A stretch of DNA of 64,000 bases from Acidimicrobiaceae bacterium. Its GTDB lineage: Bacteria; Actinomycetota; Acidimicrobiia; Acidimicrobiales; RAAP-2. The position numbers were made by a program, and so were the translations under genes. The first letter of the stretch is position 1; every line of letters begins with the position of its first letter. The stretch is taken from the NCBI GenBank assembly GCA_003162475.1, contig PMOI01000011.1:1-64000 (forward strand). Direction: 5' to 3'. Positions 42,628 to 51,618 of this stretch are shown here, one piece after another. The notes under the pieces were generated by a model. The model worked only from the letters and a program-made list of their open reading frames with translations. It was not told the DNA's origin and did not search any database.

Positions 42628-43392
42628 TTACGTGGAAGCGAAAAGCCTCGCCGCGCCGCGCATGGGCGCTTCGTTGCCGTGAATGACGACGCGGTACCCG
42701 AGGTGTTCGAACTCGGTCGGCACGACACGCCTCGCGTTGCCTCCGGCCAGGTGCACGGCGTCGGCGTGGAACTCCTGGGCGAAACGATCGACCACCTCGA
42801 CCAAGATCGGGTTCCAGCGTTCGTCGTCGAGCGACCTCGCTCGCTCACCAATGGTCTGGTCGTAGGACTTGTCGTCACGGAATATCTCTGCGCCGACGTC
42901 GCGAACCTTCTTGAGTTCACCCTCGATCGATAGAGCGAGTCCCAGTCCCGTGCCGAGAGTGAGGACCAGTTCGGTGCCGCTGCCTTCGATACAGCCCAGT
43001 GCCGCCATCGTCGCGTCGTTGACGACGCGCACGTCTCGCCCGCTCGCCTCACGGAGCACGTCTTCTAGAGCGAAGCCGCGCCACAGCTCATCGAGTTCTG
43101 GATCCTTCTCCGTCGCGACGCCGCCCGGACGTGAGAGGTTGCCCGGACGAACGACGTGGCCATCACGGAACTCCCCGGGAAACCCCACACCGACGCGTCG
43201 ACACCCACTCTTGACCATGCGCTCTTCCAAAAACTCCACCAGGCGCGCTGGCGAACAGGGGTAGGGCGTCGGACGGCGACGAACGCCGCGCACGAGATCA
43301 CCCTCGTCGTTCACGTGCGAGAACTTGATGTTCGTCGCGCCAATGTCAATCGCGAAGATCTGGTCTTGGAGCAGCAACGATTGATAGGCCAT
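42628..43392 (-). CDS. ROK-family sugar kinase (glucokinase/polyphosphate glucokinase-like)
   Basis: 254 residues from the ATG at 43392. The ATPase-fold phosphate-1 motif is FAIDIGATNIKFSHV. VGVGFPGEFRDGHVVRPGNL and VRVVNDATMAALGC (catalytic aspartate) follow, then the phosphate-2 motif VLTLGTGLGLALSIEG. The usual ROK zinc site (CxCGxxGC) is not seen, which is the case for actinobacterial polyphosphate glucokinases. The tail HLAGGNARRVVP is also ROK-like. A TACGAT box 6 nt before the start suggests a leaderless message. It follows the T4SS-like operon on the same strand but has its own promoter. Confidence 0.78.
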   Translation of the reverse strand: MAYQSLLLQDQIFAIDIGATNIKFSHVNDEGDLVRGVRRRPTPYPCSPARLVEFLEERMVKSGCRRVGVGFPGEFRDGHVVRPGNLSRPGGVATEKDPELDELWRGFALEDVLREASGRDVRVVNDATMAALGCIEGSGTELVLTLGTGLGLALSIEGELKKVRDVGAEIFRDDKSYDQTIGERARSLDDERWNPILVEVVDRFAQEFHADAVHLAGGNARRVVPTEFEHLGYRVVIHGNEAPMRGAARLFAST

Positions 43393-43398
43393 CCGTGA

Positions 43399-43404
43399 AT
43401 CGTA
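43399..43404 (-). promoter_or_regulatory. -10 box of a probable leaderless ROK-kinase transcript
   Basis: TACGAT on the minus strand, 6 nt before the ATG at 43392, just past the stop of the VirD4-like gene. Confidence 0.45.
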
Positions 43405-43405
43405 G

Positions 43406-44557
43406 TTAAGGCCCGCGAACGCCCCGGTCACGCAGTCGTCGATCCTTCCACCACGGGCGAAGCCGCACCGCAAAGACTCGCCGACCGCCGGCGACGACCA
43501 CGGCAGTGCCCCGAGGGCGAAGCCGCAGTGGAACCTGCCGCGTGTCGGGATTGGTCTCGACGAGCTCAGGCAGGTACGTGCCCACGGTCGCGTCGGCGAG
43601 ACCCGCCAGCACGACGCGCGTGGTGTGATTGTTGACGATGGTCGCGGCCCGTGGTCCCCAGCGCGCCACCAACTGGGCGAAGTCTTGGATGACCGTCACC
43701 AACGTGACGTTGAGACCACTCACGGTGGCGGCTAGTTGATCGAGTTCGTCGAGTGAAGCAACGCTGGCCGCTTCGTCGAGCACCATCAGGACTCGCCGCG
43801 ACGTGCCCTCGTCGACACGGCGTTGTTGCTCTTCGAGCACCATGCGCAGTGCGCCTCGAAAGAGGGGTTCGTAGTGACGCTGTTCACCCCGAGGGCTGCA
43901 GAGATAGAGCGTGTTCGTGCCCGCGACAACACGACGCACCTGGGCGACGGGTTGGCGAAATCGCCAGGGCATCAACATCGTCTCCGCCGTCGTGAAGACA
44001 CCGTCAAGCGTTTTAGGGTCGTGAGCGAGAAAACTCCGAACGGCCTCACTCGCCGGCGAAGGGTCCCGGTCGCCCAACCACGACGTCACGTCATGACGTT
44101 CGACCACGGTCGCCACGTCGAAGATGGAACGCGCGCGGTCTTTCGCCAGCATCATCAGTCCCGCCACGAGTTTGGTCGCGAGCGCGTTCCAGAACTCCGT
44201 ATCACCTCGATCGCTCGATCCGACCGTGAGATCGCGCGCGACACGCGTGGCGTCGCGCAGCGTCGTCACGCCCTCCAGGGGATCCCACGTCAAGCCGTCG
44301 TCACGGCCCGGTTCGAGAATCTGTACGTCGCCCATCGAACGGCGCCATTCGAGCGTCGTTCGCACGACGTCGCTCTTGACGCTCGTGACGACGAGCGCGC
44401 CACGCCAGCGCAACAAGGCCGGCACCACGAGTGACGAGGTCTTGCCGGCTTGCGTGGGCCCGATGATGAGCAGCGAACTGCGTGGCGCCATCGTGACGTA
44501 GGGACCGCCCGACACCCCTTGCCAGTAGCGGCGCCCGAGGATCGGGCGGTCGTTCAC
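43406..44557 (-). CDS. VirD4/TraG-like type IV secretion coupling ATPase
   Basis: 383 residues from a GTG overlapping the upstream stop (GTGA). P-loop ATPase of the coupling-protein type: Walker A LIIGPTQAGKTSSLVVPAL (residues 31-49), VTSVKSDVVRTTLEWRRSMG (the typical TraG/VirD4 'S-K-D' region), Walker B VLMVLDEAASVASLDELDQL, and VTVIQDFAQLVARWG. It lacks the N-terminal membrane anchor of classical VirD4. Such proteins deliver substrates to the secretion channel. Last gene of the five-gene T4SS-like operon. Confidence 0.85.
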   Translation of the reverse strand: MNDRPILGRRYWQGVSGGPYVTMAPRSSLLIIGPTQAGKTSSLVVPALLRWRGALVVTSVKSDVVRTTLEWRRSMGDVQILEPGRDDGLTWDPLEGVTTLRDATRVARDLTVGSSDRGDTEFWNALATKLVAGLMMLAKDRARSIFDVATVVERHDVTSWLGDRDPSPASEAVRSFLAHDPKTLDGVFTTAETMLMPWRFRQPVAQVRRVVAGTNTLYLCSPRGEQRHYEPLFRGALRMVLEEQQRRVDEGTSRRVLMVLDEAASVASLDELDQLAATVSGLNVTLVTVIQDFAQLVARWGPRAATIVNNHTTRVVLAGLADATVGTYLPELVETNPDTRQVPLRLRPRGTAVVVAGGRRVFAVRLRPWWKDRRLRDRGVRGP

Positions 44558-45723
44558 GACACGTCACGCATCGCGGCGTCGGTGTCGACGAAGCGAAGGT
44601 CGTGTTCGTCGGGTCGCACGCGAACGATGGACCGGTGCGATCCGTAGCGCACGAGGGCCACCCCCTTCGGCAGCGACGTAAGGTACCGCTCCTCACGCCT
44701 CAACAGACCGAGCGCGAGTGCCATTTCGCGAGCTTCGTCGGGCGGCTGGCGAAAGAGCCACGCGGTCTCGCACTCTCGAAGGAGGCCCTGCGCTCGTTCG
44801 CGCTGAGCGCTGCCGGCGTCGCCAGCCGCCGCAACGTCACTCCAGCGGTGCAGGACGAGCACGTGCGAGAGTCCCCTCGCTCGCGCGAGTTTCCACGAAC
44901 CCTGGAGCCAACGAAGCGCGTCGACGTCACTGAGCAGCGCCCACGCTTCGTCGATGACGAGATATCCCGGTTCTCCGCCGCGCGCGAAGACCTGTTGGGC
45001 GGCAGCGACCGCGCTCAACGCGGCCAGCGACAGTGCGTTCGACGACCACTGCGCGGAGAGGTCCAGCACGACGAGATCGCCGGAAAATATCAGCGGGTCC
45101 TGCTCGCCGTCGAAGAGTCCGGCGAGGTCGCCGTAGATGAAGCGGTACAAGATCAACGCGAGCGAACGAGGCGCGCTCGGTGTTGGGGATTCGAGGTACG
45201 GAGCCAGGAGTTGATACAGCGACCAGAGCACGCGCTCTGGACGCGGGGTCGGGAGTCGCTGCCAGACCTCGTCGAGCGCGAAGTGTTGATCACTACTGAG
45301 CGGTGATCCCTGGGCACTCGCGAAGAGGGCACGCAGCAAGTTACGCCCTTCACGGTCGTCACTGGAAAAGGGGCTACACCAGCCGTCGCGACCAAGCGCC
45401 ACGGGCACCGTCCCGTGCAACGCGGCCAGTTCTGGGTACTCGCCCTTGGGGTCGACGACAACCGCTCGACGACCGCGTCGCAGCGCCCGCTCGAGCTGCA
45501 TCTTCACGATCGTGCTCTTGCCCGCCCCAATGGAGCCAGCCACGATGACGTTGGGGTTCGACACGAGTCCCGCGCCGTAGGCGTCAAAGACGTCGAGTAC
45601 GAACGACGAGCCGTGTTGCGATTCGCCGAGAGTCGAACCCTCGAGCCCCGTTCCCGCGTCGTGCGCCGGCACGCGCAGACTCACGAGGTCGCTCGACGTC
45701 GCCCAGTGCGTCCACACTCTCAC
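44554..45723 (-). CDS. VirB4-like T4SS ATPase (ATPase half)
   Basis: 389 residues from a GTG that overlaps the stop of the preceding gene (GTGA). Walker A is IVAGSIGAGKSTIVKMQLER (about residues 60-79). VVVDPKGEYPELAAL is a VirB4 hallmark. Walker B is GYLVIDEAWALLSD, with the downstream HVLVLHRWSDVAAAG region. Only the ATPase half is present; the N-terminal VirB4 domain seems to reside in the upstream gene, so the VirB4 function is split over two polypeptides or the upstream protein is a distinct SCO6880-like subunit. Energises pilus or channel assembly. Confidence 0.85.
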   Translation of the reverse strand: MRVWTHWATSSDLVSLRVPAHDAGTGLEGSTLGESQHGSSFVLDVFDAYGAGLVSNPNVIVAGSIGAGKSTIVKMQLERALRRGRRAVVVDPKGEYPELAALHGTVPVALGRDGWCSPFSSDDREGRNLLRALFASAQGSPLSSDQHFALDEVWQRLPTPRPERVLWSLYQLLAPYLESPTPSAPRSLALILYRFIYGDLAGLFDGEQDPLIFSGDLVVLDLSAQWSSNALSLAALSAVAAAQQVFARGGEPGYLVIDEAWALLSDVDALRWLQGSWKLARARGLSHVLVLHRWSDVAAAGDAGSAQRERAQGLLRECETAWLFRQPPDEAREMALALGLLRREERYLTSLPKGVALVRYGSHRSIVRVRPDEHDLRFVDTDAAMRDVS

Positions 45724-46787
45724 CAGCCCGCCCCGCCGGGCAGCTGTGCGTGATACCAAAGTGACTGCAGACCCCAACCTCGCTCTAAGCGAAGCCCCGC
45801 GTCGTGCGCGTGGCGCCAGACGAGAGTGCTTCGCTGTTGAACCTCGTCGAGGGACGCGCCGCGCACGATCACGAAGACCGCGAGGCGCAGTAACGACCGC
45901 CCGCTCGCCACGAGCGCTTCACGCTGGGACAGACGCTCGAAGTTCCTCGACGATCGAGCCGTTCGTCGAAAGCCCGCCGCCCTCGAGGTCGCGTCGTCAC
46001 TGCCCACGCGGTGCACGGCTCGCGCGGCGAGACGATGGGCCTTGGCGCCGGCCACGACGTCCACGTGCAGTGCTAGGTCGAGGGGCGTCGATGATCGAAG
46101 GAGCTGCTCGAGGAGACCTCGCGTGGAGGGCACCGACGAGAAGTCGCGAACCCGATAGATCCGCGCCAGCTGCTCCTTCGACCGAAGGTAGGTAAATCGT
46201 TCGAGGACCTGAAGCGACGTGGCGTTGGTTTCGACGCCAACGACGTCGAGTGCGAGCGCGTTGTTCTTCGTCCAGCCGTCGGGCGCGGGCATGTCGATGG
46301 GCAGCGTCAACAAGGTGGCGACGTGCGCGCCTTTGGTGACGACGTGCTGGGAAAAGTGCTGGCCGGTGCGCGCGGCGCTGCTGGCATCGGCGAGGGCCGC
46401 AAGCGCTTCGGCGATCGTGATGTCACGTCCCGAGAGGTCGAGTCGTCCGCGGTGGACTAGTTCGTACCCACGGAGGGCCACTTCGCCGCGGGCCCAGAGA
46501 ACGACGTCGTCACCGAACTCGCGGACGTTGAGTTCGTTAAAGTGCGAGCGAAGAAGATACCGAAGCACGACCACGCAGCCCTCGCCCAGCGTGAGTCCGT
46601 CATAACACGGCACCGCGCCCATCGAGAACGCGAGTCCCGCGATGAGTTCCACTAACGGCGCGTGCGGAGTCATCACCCAGTCACCAGCGAGTCCGACGCC
46701 AAGAATGACGAGGAATGCTTGGTGACGACGCACGCCGATCCAGCGTGCGTCGGCGTCCGACTCGCCGAGACCGACGTTCTCATTCAT
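45720..46787 (-). CDS. PrgI/SCO6880-like T4SS protein
   Basis: 355 residues from the ATG at 46787. The N-terminal 70 residues resemble PrgI/SCO6880: RWIGVRRHQAFLVILGVGLA with two hydrophobic segments (AFLVILGVGLAGDWV and LVELIAGLAFSMGAV), typical of actinobacterial conjugation/secretion loci. The following roughly 280 residues look like the N-terminal domain of VirB4 (the YELVHRGRLDLSGRDITIAE and ERFTYLRSKEQLARIYRV regions) without an ATPase core. The gene overlaps the VirB6-like gene by 8 nt and the VirB4-like ATPase gene by 4 nt. Assignment is by layout and context. Confidence 0.65.
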   Translation of the reverse strand: MNENVGLGESDADARWIGVRRHQAFLVILGVGLAGDWVMTPHAPLVELIAGLAFSMGAVPCYDGLTLGEGCVVVLRYLLRSHFNELNVREFGDDVVLWARGEVALRGYELVHRGRLDLSGRDITIAEALAALADASSAARTGQHFSQHVVTKGAHVATLLTLPIDMPAPDGWTKNNALALDVVGVETNATSLQVLERFTYLRSKEQLARIYRVRDFSSVPSTRGLLEQLLRSSTPLDLALHVDVVAGAKAHRLAARAVHRVGSDDATSRAAGFRRTARSSRNFERLSQREALVASGRSLLRLAVFVIVRGASLDEVQQRSTLVWRHAHDAGLRLERGWGLQSLWYHAQLPGGAGW

Positions 46788-47889
46788 CGAAGTGCCACCC
46801 GACAACGGGACCTCCCTCGTCGCGTCGATAGGCCACGTGGCCACTTCGCAGGCGAGGCGTGCCAATAGGTGGTGGCGGCGGGTCACCGTCGAACGAGGGC
46901 ATGGGGGTCTCTGGCGTCCCGGGCCAGGTACCCAAGCCGAGGTCCTCGGATCGTTCGGGTGGCCCTGGCACGGGAACCTCCGGCGCCAACGAGCGCACGA
47001 CCTGAGCGACCGGTGACGACGACGCGTGCGTCACGGCGCGCGTCGCGCGCGAGCGCAGTCCTTCGAGGTGGTGGAGGGTGGACTGCTCGATGAAGGGGAT
47101 GATCCGAAGGAGCACGAATGGCGTGCAGGTCGCGAGGAGCAGTGTCACCGCGCCCGTAATGACCTCCGTCGCCGAGTCACCCTGGAGTTCATTGAGTCCG
47201 AGCACCAAAGAGACCACGATGATGAACTTGCTCGCCGCGACGGCGAGAAACGTTTCAACGAGGCGCCAACTGAGTCGTCGCATAGCGGGAAACGTCGACA
47301 ACGGCACGACGACGGGTACGAGAACGAGCAGGAGGGTAAGTACGACCGTGCGCACGATGAGTTCGCACCACAGGAGCATCGCGCCGATCACGACGAACGC
47401 GGCGAGCAAGAAGATCGCGAAGCCGGGCGCGGTGGGTGTGAGGCCAGAGAGCGCTCCGGCGAGCGTCGCCTCATGTTGGGCCACCGAACTCGCCGCCGTC
47501 GAGGACATCTGGTTCACCGCTTGCAGTATGAGTGACGCGAGCGGTTGGGCGAGTGCCACGCCCGCCACGCAGGCCGGCGCCACGCCGAGGTAGACCCGCC
47601 AGAGCGTCGATGCTTCACCGTGTCGCAGCGCCTGAAGGGTCGAAACCAACAGTCCAATCATCATGAGCACGGGCGCCAATACCAGGAGCGTCGTGAACTC
47701 CGCTTTGGCGCCGTTGAGCACGGTTGAAGGCTCACTTGCCGTCAACAGAACCTGACCTACGGCACCCAAGAACCAGTGAACGCTCGCGACGATCCAACTC
47801 GTCAGCGCGCTGAAGAGGTCGTTGGTCGTGGATTTGGCGACGTTCGCGACGCACGACGTTGGTGAGAAGATGCAGTGGAACACGGTCAT
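46780..47889 (-). CDS. VirB6/TrbL-like polytopic membrane protein
   Basis: 369 residues. At least six hydrophobic helices lie between residues 25 and 270 (for example TTLLVLAPVLMMIGLLVSTL, FAIFLLAAFVVIGAMLLWCE, TVVLTLLLVLVPVVVPL). A Pro-rich cytoplasmic tail follows (PEVPVPGPPERSEDLGLG; DGDPPPPPIGTPRL). This architecture, beside VirB2- and VirB4-like genes, fits the T4SS inner-membrane channel component. The ATG shares its A with the TGA of the pilin-like gene (TGATG), so translation is coupled. The longer frame to 48084 is rejected. Confidence 0.68.
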   Translation of the reverse strand: MTVFHCIFSPTSCVANVAKSTTNDLFSALTSWIVASVHWFLGAVGQVLLTASEPSTVLNGAKAEFTTLLVLAPVLMMIGLLVSTLQALRHGEASTLWRVYLGVAPACVAGVALAQPLASLILQAVNQMSSTAASSVAQHEATLAGALSGLTPTAPGFAIFLLAAFVVIGAMLLWCELIVRTVVLTLLLVLVPVVVPLSTFPAMRRLSWRLVETFLAVAASKFIIVVSLVLGLNELQGDSATEVITGAVTLLLATCTPFVLLRIIPFIEQSTLHHLEGLRSRATRAVTHASSSPVAQVVRSLAPEVPVPGPPERSEDLGLGTWPGTPETPMPSFDGDPPPPPIGTPRLRSGHVAYRRDEGGPVVGWHFDE

Positions 47890-48173
47890 CAGTGGACGCT
47901 GAGCCCCGTGTTGAAGAAGAAGTTGATCAGACTCGGCGCCGCGCCAATGAGAATTGCGGCCGCGAGTGACGTCAACACCGCGCGACGACCCTGCGAAGAC
48001 TGATGCATATTTTGCGTGTGGCTGCCCACCGCCCACAGGCCCGCACCGAGAAGCAACGCCACGAGCGCGCCAATCAGCGCCCACGACGCGATTCCGTTGG
48101 CAATCGACTGCAGCGCGGCGCTGCCGGGAAGGGCGGTGGTGGAAGGGCTCAGCGTCACATTCGCGAAAAACAT
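47889..48173 (-). CDS. VirB2/TrbC-like pilin candidate
   Basis: 94 residues from the ATG at 48173. There are two hydrophobic helices (IASWALIGALVALLLGAGLW and AVLTSLAAAILIGAAPSLIN) separated by a short polar loop with glycine, serine and glutamine (SHTQNMHQSSQGRR). The N-terminal stretch could be a leader. This is the size and topology of VirB2-type T4SS pilins, and it is the first gene of the operon. No cysteine pairs or specific motif confirm it. Confidence 0.6.
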   Translation of the reverse strand: MFFANVTLSPSTTALPGSAALQSIANGIASWALIGALVALLLGAGLWAVGSHTQNMHQSSQGRRAVLTSLAAAILIGAAPSLINFFFNTGLSVH

Positions 48174-48250
48174 TGCGGTCTCACTTTCGAACAGGGGTCC
48201 CCAACGGTCGCTATCGCCGCTGGCGTGAGCGCGTCTGCGAGACTGGACGA
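48174..48250. promoter_or_regulatory. Divergent promoter region of the T4SS-like operon and senX3
   Basis: Only 77 nt separate the starts of the pilin-like gene (minus) and the histidine kinase gene (plus), so both promoters must lie here or inside the genes. Confidence 0.5.
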
Positions 48251-49549
48251 GTGTTCGTTGCCTTGACAAAAAACGTGATTTCACTTTGGCCCCCCGCGGC
48301 GCTCTACGGGGCCGCCGCGGGCGTGCTGCTCGTGGGCATCGTGCTGGGCATACTGCTCTTTCGCCGGCGCGGTCATCGCGCGATCGCCCAGCGCCTCACC
48401 GCGCTCGCCTCGCGACTCGCCGTCGAACCCCACGACGACGACGGCAAGGTCGAGTCAGCGTTGAGTTTCCTCGAAGAGGTCACGGGTGCGGCCCACAACG
48501 CGGTGAGCGAGTCGAGCGCGGAGTCGGTACGCCTTCGCCGATCCCTCGACACGTTGCCGCTCGGCCTGGTGCTCTGTGACGAGGCCGGTGGCGTCATCTT
48601 TAGAAACACGCAAGCCGAGAACCTGATGGCTAGTCGCTACGGCGACGCCATCGCCGCCCAGGCCGTCACTGACGTGCTCGCCGAAGGTTGGGCGAGCGGC
48701 ATGGCCGAGCGCTCGATCGACATCTACGGCCCACCACGCCGGACGCTCACCATTCGCGCCAGCGTCATCGACGACGGACGGCGCTCACTCGGCGTGCTCG
48801 CGGTCATCGAGGACGTATCGGAACGTCGTCGCCTCGAAGACATCCGACGTGACTTCATTGCGAACGTCAGCCACGAGTTAAAGACCCCCATGGGAGCGCT
48901 CGGTCTCTTGGCGGAGACCCTGCAGGTCGAGCGCGACCCCGCGGTAGCGCAGCGCCTCGCCGAGCGCATCAACTCTGAGGCGTTTCGCGTCAATCGGATC
49001 ATCGAAGACCTTCTCGACCTCTCGCGCATCGAAGGCCAAGGTTCGCCCAGTCGTGAACCCATCGCCGTGTCGCTCATCGTGGCCGACGCCATCGAGCGCA
49101 TTCGAACCGCCGCCGAACAGCACGAAGTGAAGATCAATTTCGAAGAGCCCGAAACGAATCAGGTCGTATTCGGGGATCGGCGCCAACTCACCTCGGCGTT
49201 GCACGCCCTGTTGGAGAACGCGGTCGTGTACTCGCCGCGTGACGGCACCGTGGACATCACCGTCAAGCGCGTCGACGCCTCGCTCAGCGAAGAGGGCGAG
49301 AGCGTCGGACCCTGCGTGCACGTCGAGATCCGCGACCACGGGGTGGGCATCCCCGCGAAGGACTTGGAGCGCATCTTCGAGCGCTTCTACCGGGTCGACC
49401 CGGGTCGCGCGCGCGAGACGGGTGGGACCGGACTTGGACTCAGTATCGTTCGTCATGTGGCGCAAAATCACGGTGGCACCGTGCTCGTGGACTCGCGTGA
49501 AGGCGAAGGTTCGACCTTCACCTTGGAACTCCCGCTGAACCAACAATGA
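48251..49549 (+). CDS. senX3: SenX3-type sensor histidine kinase
   Basis: 432 residues from a GTG. One membrane helix (LYGAAAGVLLVGIVLGILLF) is followed by a PAS-like domain (LPLGLVLCDEAGGVIFRNTQ). Next is a HisKA dimerisation domain with the phospho-acceptor histidine in DFIANVSHELKTPMGALGLL (about residue 208), and a HATPase domain with ALLENAVVYS, IRDHGVGIPAKDLERIFERF and GTGLGLSIV. It lacks a large extracytoplasmic loop, as in SenX3. Overlaps the regulator gene by 4 nt. Likely controls phosphate starvation genes with PhoU; inferred. Confidence 0.88.
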   Translation: MFVALTKNVISLWPPAALYGAAAGVLLVGIVLGILLFRRRGHRAIAQRLTALASRLAVEPHDDDGKVESALSFLEEVTGAAHNAVSESSAESVRLRRSLDTLPLGLVLCDEAGGVIFRNTQAENLMASRYGDAIAAQAVTDVLAEGWASGMAERSIDIYGPPRRTLTIRASVIDDGRRSLGVLAVIEDVSERRRLEDIRRDFIANVSHELKTPMGALGLLAETLQVERDPAVAQRLAERINSEAFRVNRIIEDLLDLSRIEGQGSPSREPIAVSLIVADAIERIRTAAEQHEVKINFEEPETNQVVFGDRRQLTSALHALLENAVVYSPRDGTVDITVKRVDASLSEEGESVGPCVHVEIRDHGVGIPAKDLERIFERFYRVDPGRARETGGTGLGLSIVRHVAQNHGGTVLVDSREGEGSTFTLELPLNQQ

Positions 49550-50265
49550 CGAAGAAGCAGCCGAGCGAGCAGCGCGTCAGCGTGCTCGTCGTCGAAGACG
49601 AAGAGTCGTTCATCGACGCGCTGACGATCGGACTCGACCGCGAGGGTTTCGACGTGACGATCGCGCGTGACGGTCAACAGGCCCTCGCCCTCTTCGCGCA
49701 GGATCAATTCGACGTGGTGCTGCTCGATCTCATGTTGCCCAAGATGTCGGGACTGGACGTCTGTCGAGCGATGCGCGTCACGAGCAGCGTGCCGATCATC
49801 ATCGTCAGCGCCAAGGGCGAAGAGGTCGACATGGTGTTGATGCTCGAAATCGGTGCTGACGACTACGTCACCAAGCCCTACCGACTTCGTGAACTCGTCG
49901 CTCGAATTCGCGCGGTGCTGCGTCGACGCCAACGAAACGATCAGGTTGAGGTCGACGAGGAGATCTCGCTCGGAACCCTGCGGATGGACATCGACGCTCG
50001 ACGCTGCTACGTGAACGGCGAAGAGGTCAAACTTCGCAAGAAGGAGTTCGCCCTCCTTCGGCTCTTGCTAGAGAATCCCGGTCGAGTCCTCACCCGTGAA
50101 GTACTCATCGATCGCGTGTGGGGCAGCGACTACGTGGGCGACACCAAGACGCTCGACGTGCACATCAAACGCCTACGCACGCTCATTGAAGACGAGCCCA
50201 AGAACCCCACGTACATCACCACCGTGCGTGGCGTGGGCTACCGCTTCGAGGCTACGAAGTCCTAG
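49546..50265 (+). CDS. regX3: RegX3-type response regulator
   Basis: 239 residues. The receiver domain has acidic VVEDEESFIDAL, the phospho-acceptor aspartate in VVLLDLMLPKMSGLD (about residue 59), and the lysine in GADDYVTKPYRLRELVARIR. It is followed by an OmpR/PhoB winged-helix domain: RKKEFALLRLLLENPGRVLT, VWGSDYVGDTKTLDVHIKRL and a YITTVRGVGYRFE end. Pairs with the adjacent kinase. Its end overlaps the convergent serS gene by 14 nt. Confidence 0.92.
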   Translation: MTKKQPSEQRVSVLVVEDEESFIDALTIGLDREGFDVTIARDGQQALALFAQDQFDVVLLDLMLPKMSGLDVCRAMRVTSSVPIIIVSAKGEEVDMVLMLEIGADDYVTKPYRLRELVARIRAVLRRRQRNDQVEVDEEISLGTLRMDIDARRCYVNGEEVKLRKKEFALLRLLLENPGRVLTREVLIDRVWGSDYVGDTKTLDVHIKRLRTLIEDEPKNPTYITTVRGVGYRFEATKS

Positions 50266-51559
50266 GACGAATGGTCGTGTCGCCACCTAGGTACGGGGCG
50301 AGGACGTCGGGCAACTTCACCGTTCCGTCGGCTTGACGGTAGGTCTCGACGACCGCCGCCCACACTCGCGACCACCCGAGGGCCGAGCCGTTCACCGTGT
50401 GCACCAATTCGACCTTGCCCTCAGCCGTTCGATAGCGAACGCTCGCTCGACGGGCTTGGTAGTCACGGAACCAACTCACGGACGAGACCTCGAGCCAGCG
50501 ATCCACGCCCGGACTGAAGACTTCAAGGTCGATCGTGTACGCCGAGGCCGTGCCCAGGTCGCCGGTGCAGAGATTCAAGAGTCGATAGGTCAGGCCTAGC
50601 GCTTGGAGGAGTTCTTCGGCTCGACGCAGGATGTCGGCGTGCGCGTCCTCAGCTTGGTCGGGTGTGCAGTACGCGAAGAGCTCGACCTTGTCGAACTCGT
50701 GCACGCGCAGCAGTCCCCTGGTGTCCTTGCCCGCGGCACCCGCCTCGCGGCGAAAACACGCCGTCTGAGCCGTGAAGCGAACGGGTAGCGCGGCCTCGTC
50801 GATGATCTCGCCTCGACGCATCGAGGTGAGCGGGACTTCGCCCGTGGGTATTGCCCAAAGCCCGTCACGCTCGATGGCGTACATGTCGTCTGCGGACTTG
50901 GGCAGGTGACCAGTCGCCATCATGGTCTCGGTCAAGGCGAAGCTCGGTGGGCGCAGTTCTTCGTAGTCGTCCAGCTGCCGGTCGAGCGAAAAGGACCCGA
51001 GGGCGCGTAGCAGACGCGAACCGGCGCCTCGATAGAGCGGAAACATCGAGCCGGCCAACTTGGCGCCCGACTCCATGTCCAAGATGCCAAGCTCGGTCCC
51101 AATCTCCCAGTGGGGTACTCGTTGGTGCTCGGCGTACGTGGGAAAGGGGGCGCCCTCGTCCATGCCGGCCCACCACTGGCGAAGCTCAACGTTGTCGCCT
51201 TCGTCCAACCCGTCGGGAACTCTCGGATCGGGCACGTTGGGAATCATCAACAACTTGTCGTTGAGGTTGGTTCCGACGCGCTCGACGGCGTCATTCGCCG
51301 TTCGTTCCCTCTCACCGAGTTCTCGACTCGTCTGACTGACAGTCTCGGCGGTGTCGTTGTCCTTGTTTCGACGAGCGTCACCCACTTGACGTGAGAGTTC
51401 CTTGATCTCGGCGCGAAGGCGCTCGTCTTCTTGGAGAAGCGCCCGATGTTCGACGTCGAGGGCCAAAATCTCGTCCATCGTCACCGCGGAGACCCCGCGC
51501 CGAGCGAGGGCGGCCTTCACCGCCTCGGGCTCGCGGCGCAACTGGGCAAGATTAATCAT
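50252..51559 (-). CDS. serS: Serine-tRNA ligase
   Basis: 435 residues, standard length. The N-terminal coiled-coil arm (about residues 30-100, DVEHRALLQEDERLRAEIKE) recognises the long variable arm of tRNA-Ser, two of which are in this window. The class II catalytic core has motif 2 RFTAQTACFRREAGAAGKDT with RGLLRVHEFDKVELF, and motif 3 GSALGWSRVWAAVVETYRQ. A TAGGCT box 5 nt before the start is close to the leaderless pattern. No T-box leader is seen. Confidence 0.97.
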   Translation of the reverse strand: MINLAQLRREPEAVKAALARRGVSAVTMDEILALDVEHRALLQEDERLRAEIKELSRQVGDARRNKDNDTAETVSQTSRELGERERTANDAVERVGTNLNDKLLMIPNVPDPRVPDGLDEGDNVELRQWWAGMDEGAPFPTYAEHQRVPHWEIGTELGILDMESGAKLAGSMFPLYRGAGSRLLRALGSFSLDRQLDDYEELRPPSFALTETMMATGHLPKSADDMYAIERDGLWAIPTGEVPLTSMRRGEIIDEAALPVRFTAQTACFRREAGAAGKDTRGLLRVHEFDKVELFAYCTPDQAEDAHADILRRAEELLQALGLTYRLLNLCTGDLGTASAYTIDLEVFSPGVDRWLEVSSVSWFRDYQARRASVRYRTAEGKVELVHTVNGSALGWSRVWAAVVETYRQADGTVKLPDVLAPYLGGDTTIRPRTS

Positions 51560-51618
51560 TCGTCAAGCCTACCTAGACACCGTCAAGCGATACTTGGAAC
51601 CGTCTAGTTTCGTTAGGC

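Noticed and set aside
51560-51618. T-box leader for serS
   Set aside because: The gap to the divergent ABC gene is only 59 nt, too short for a T-box.
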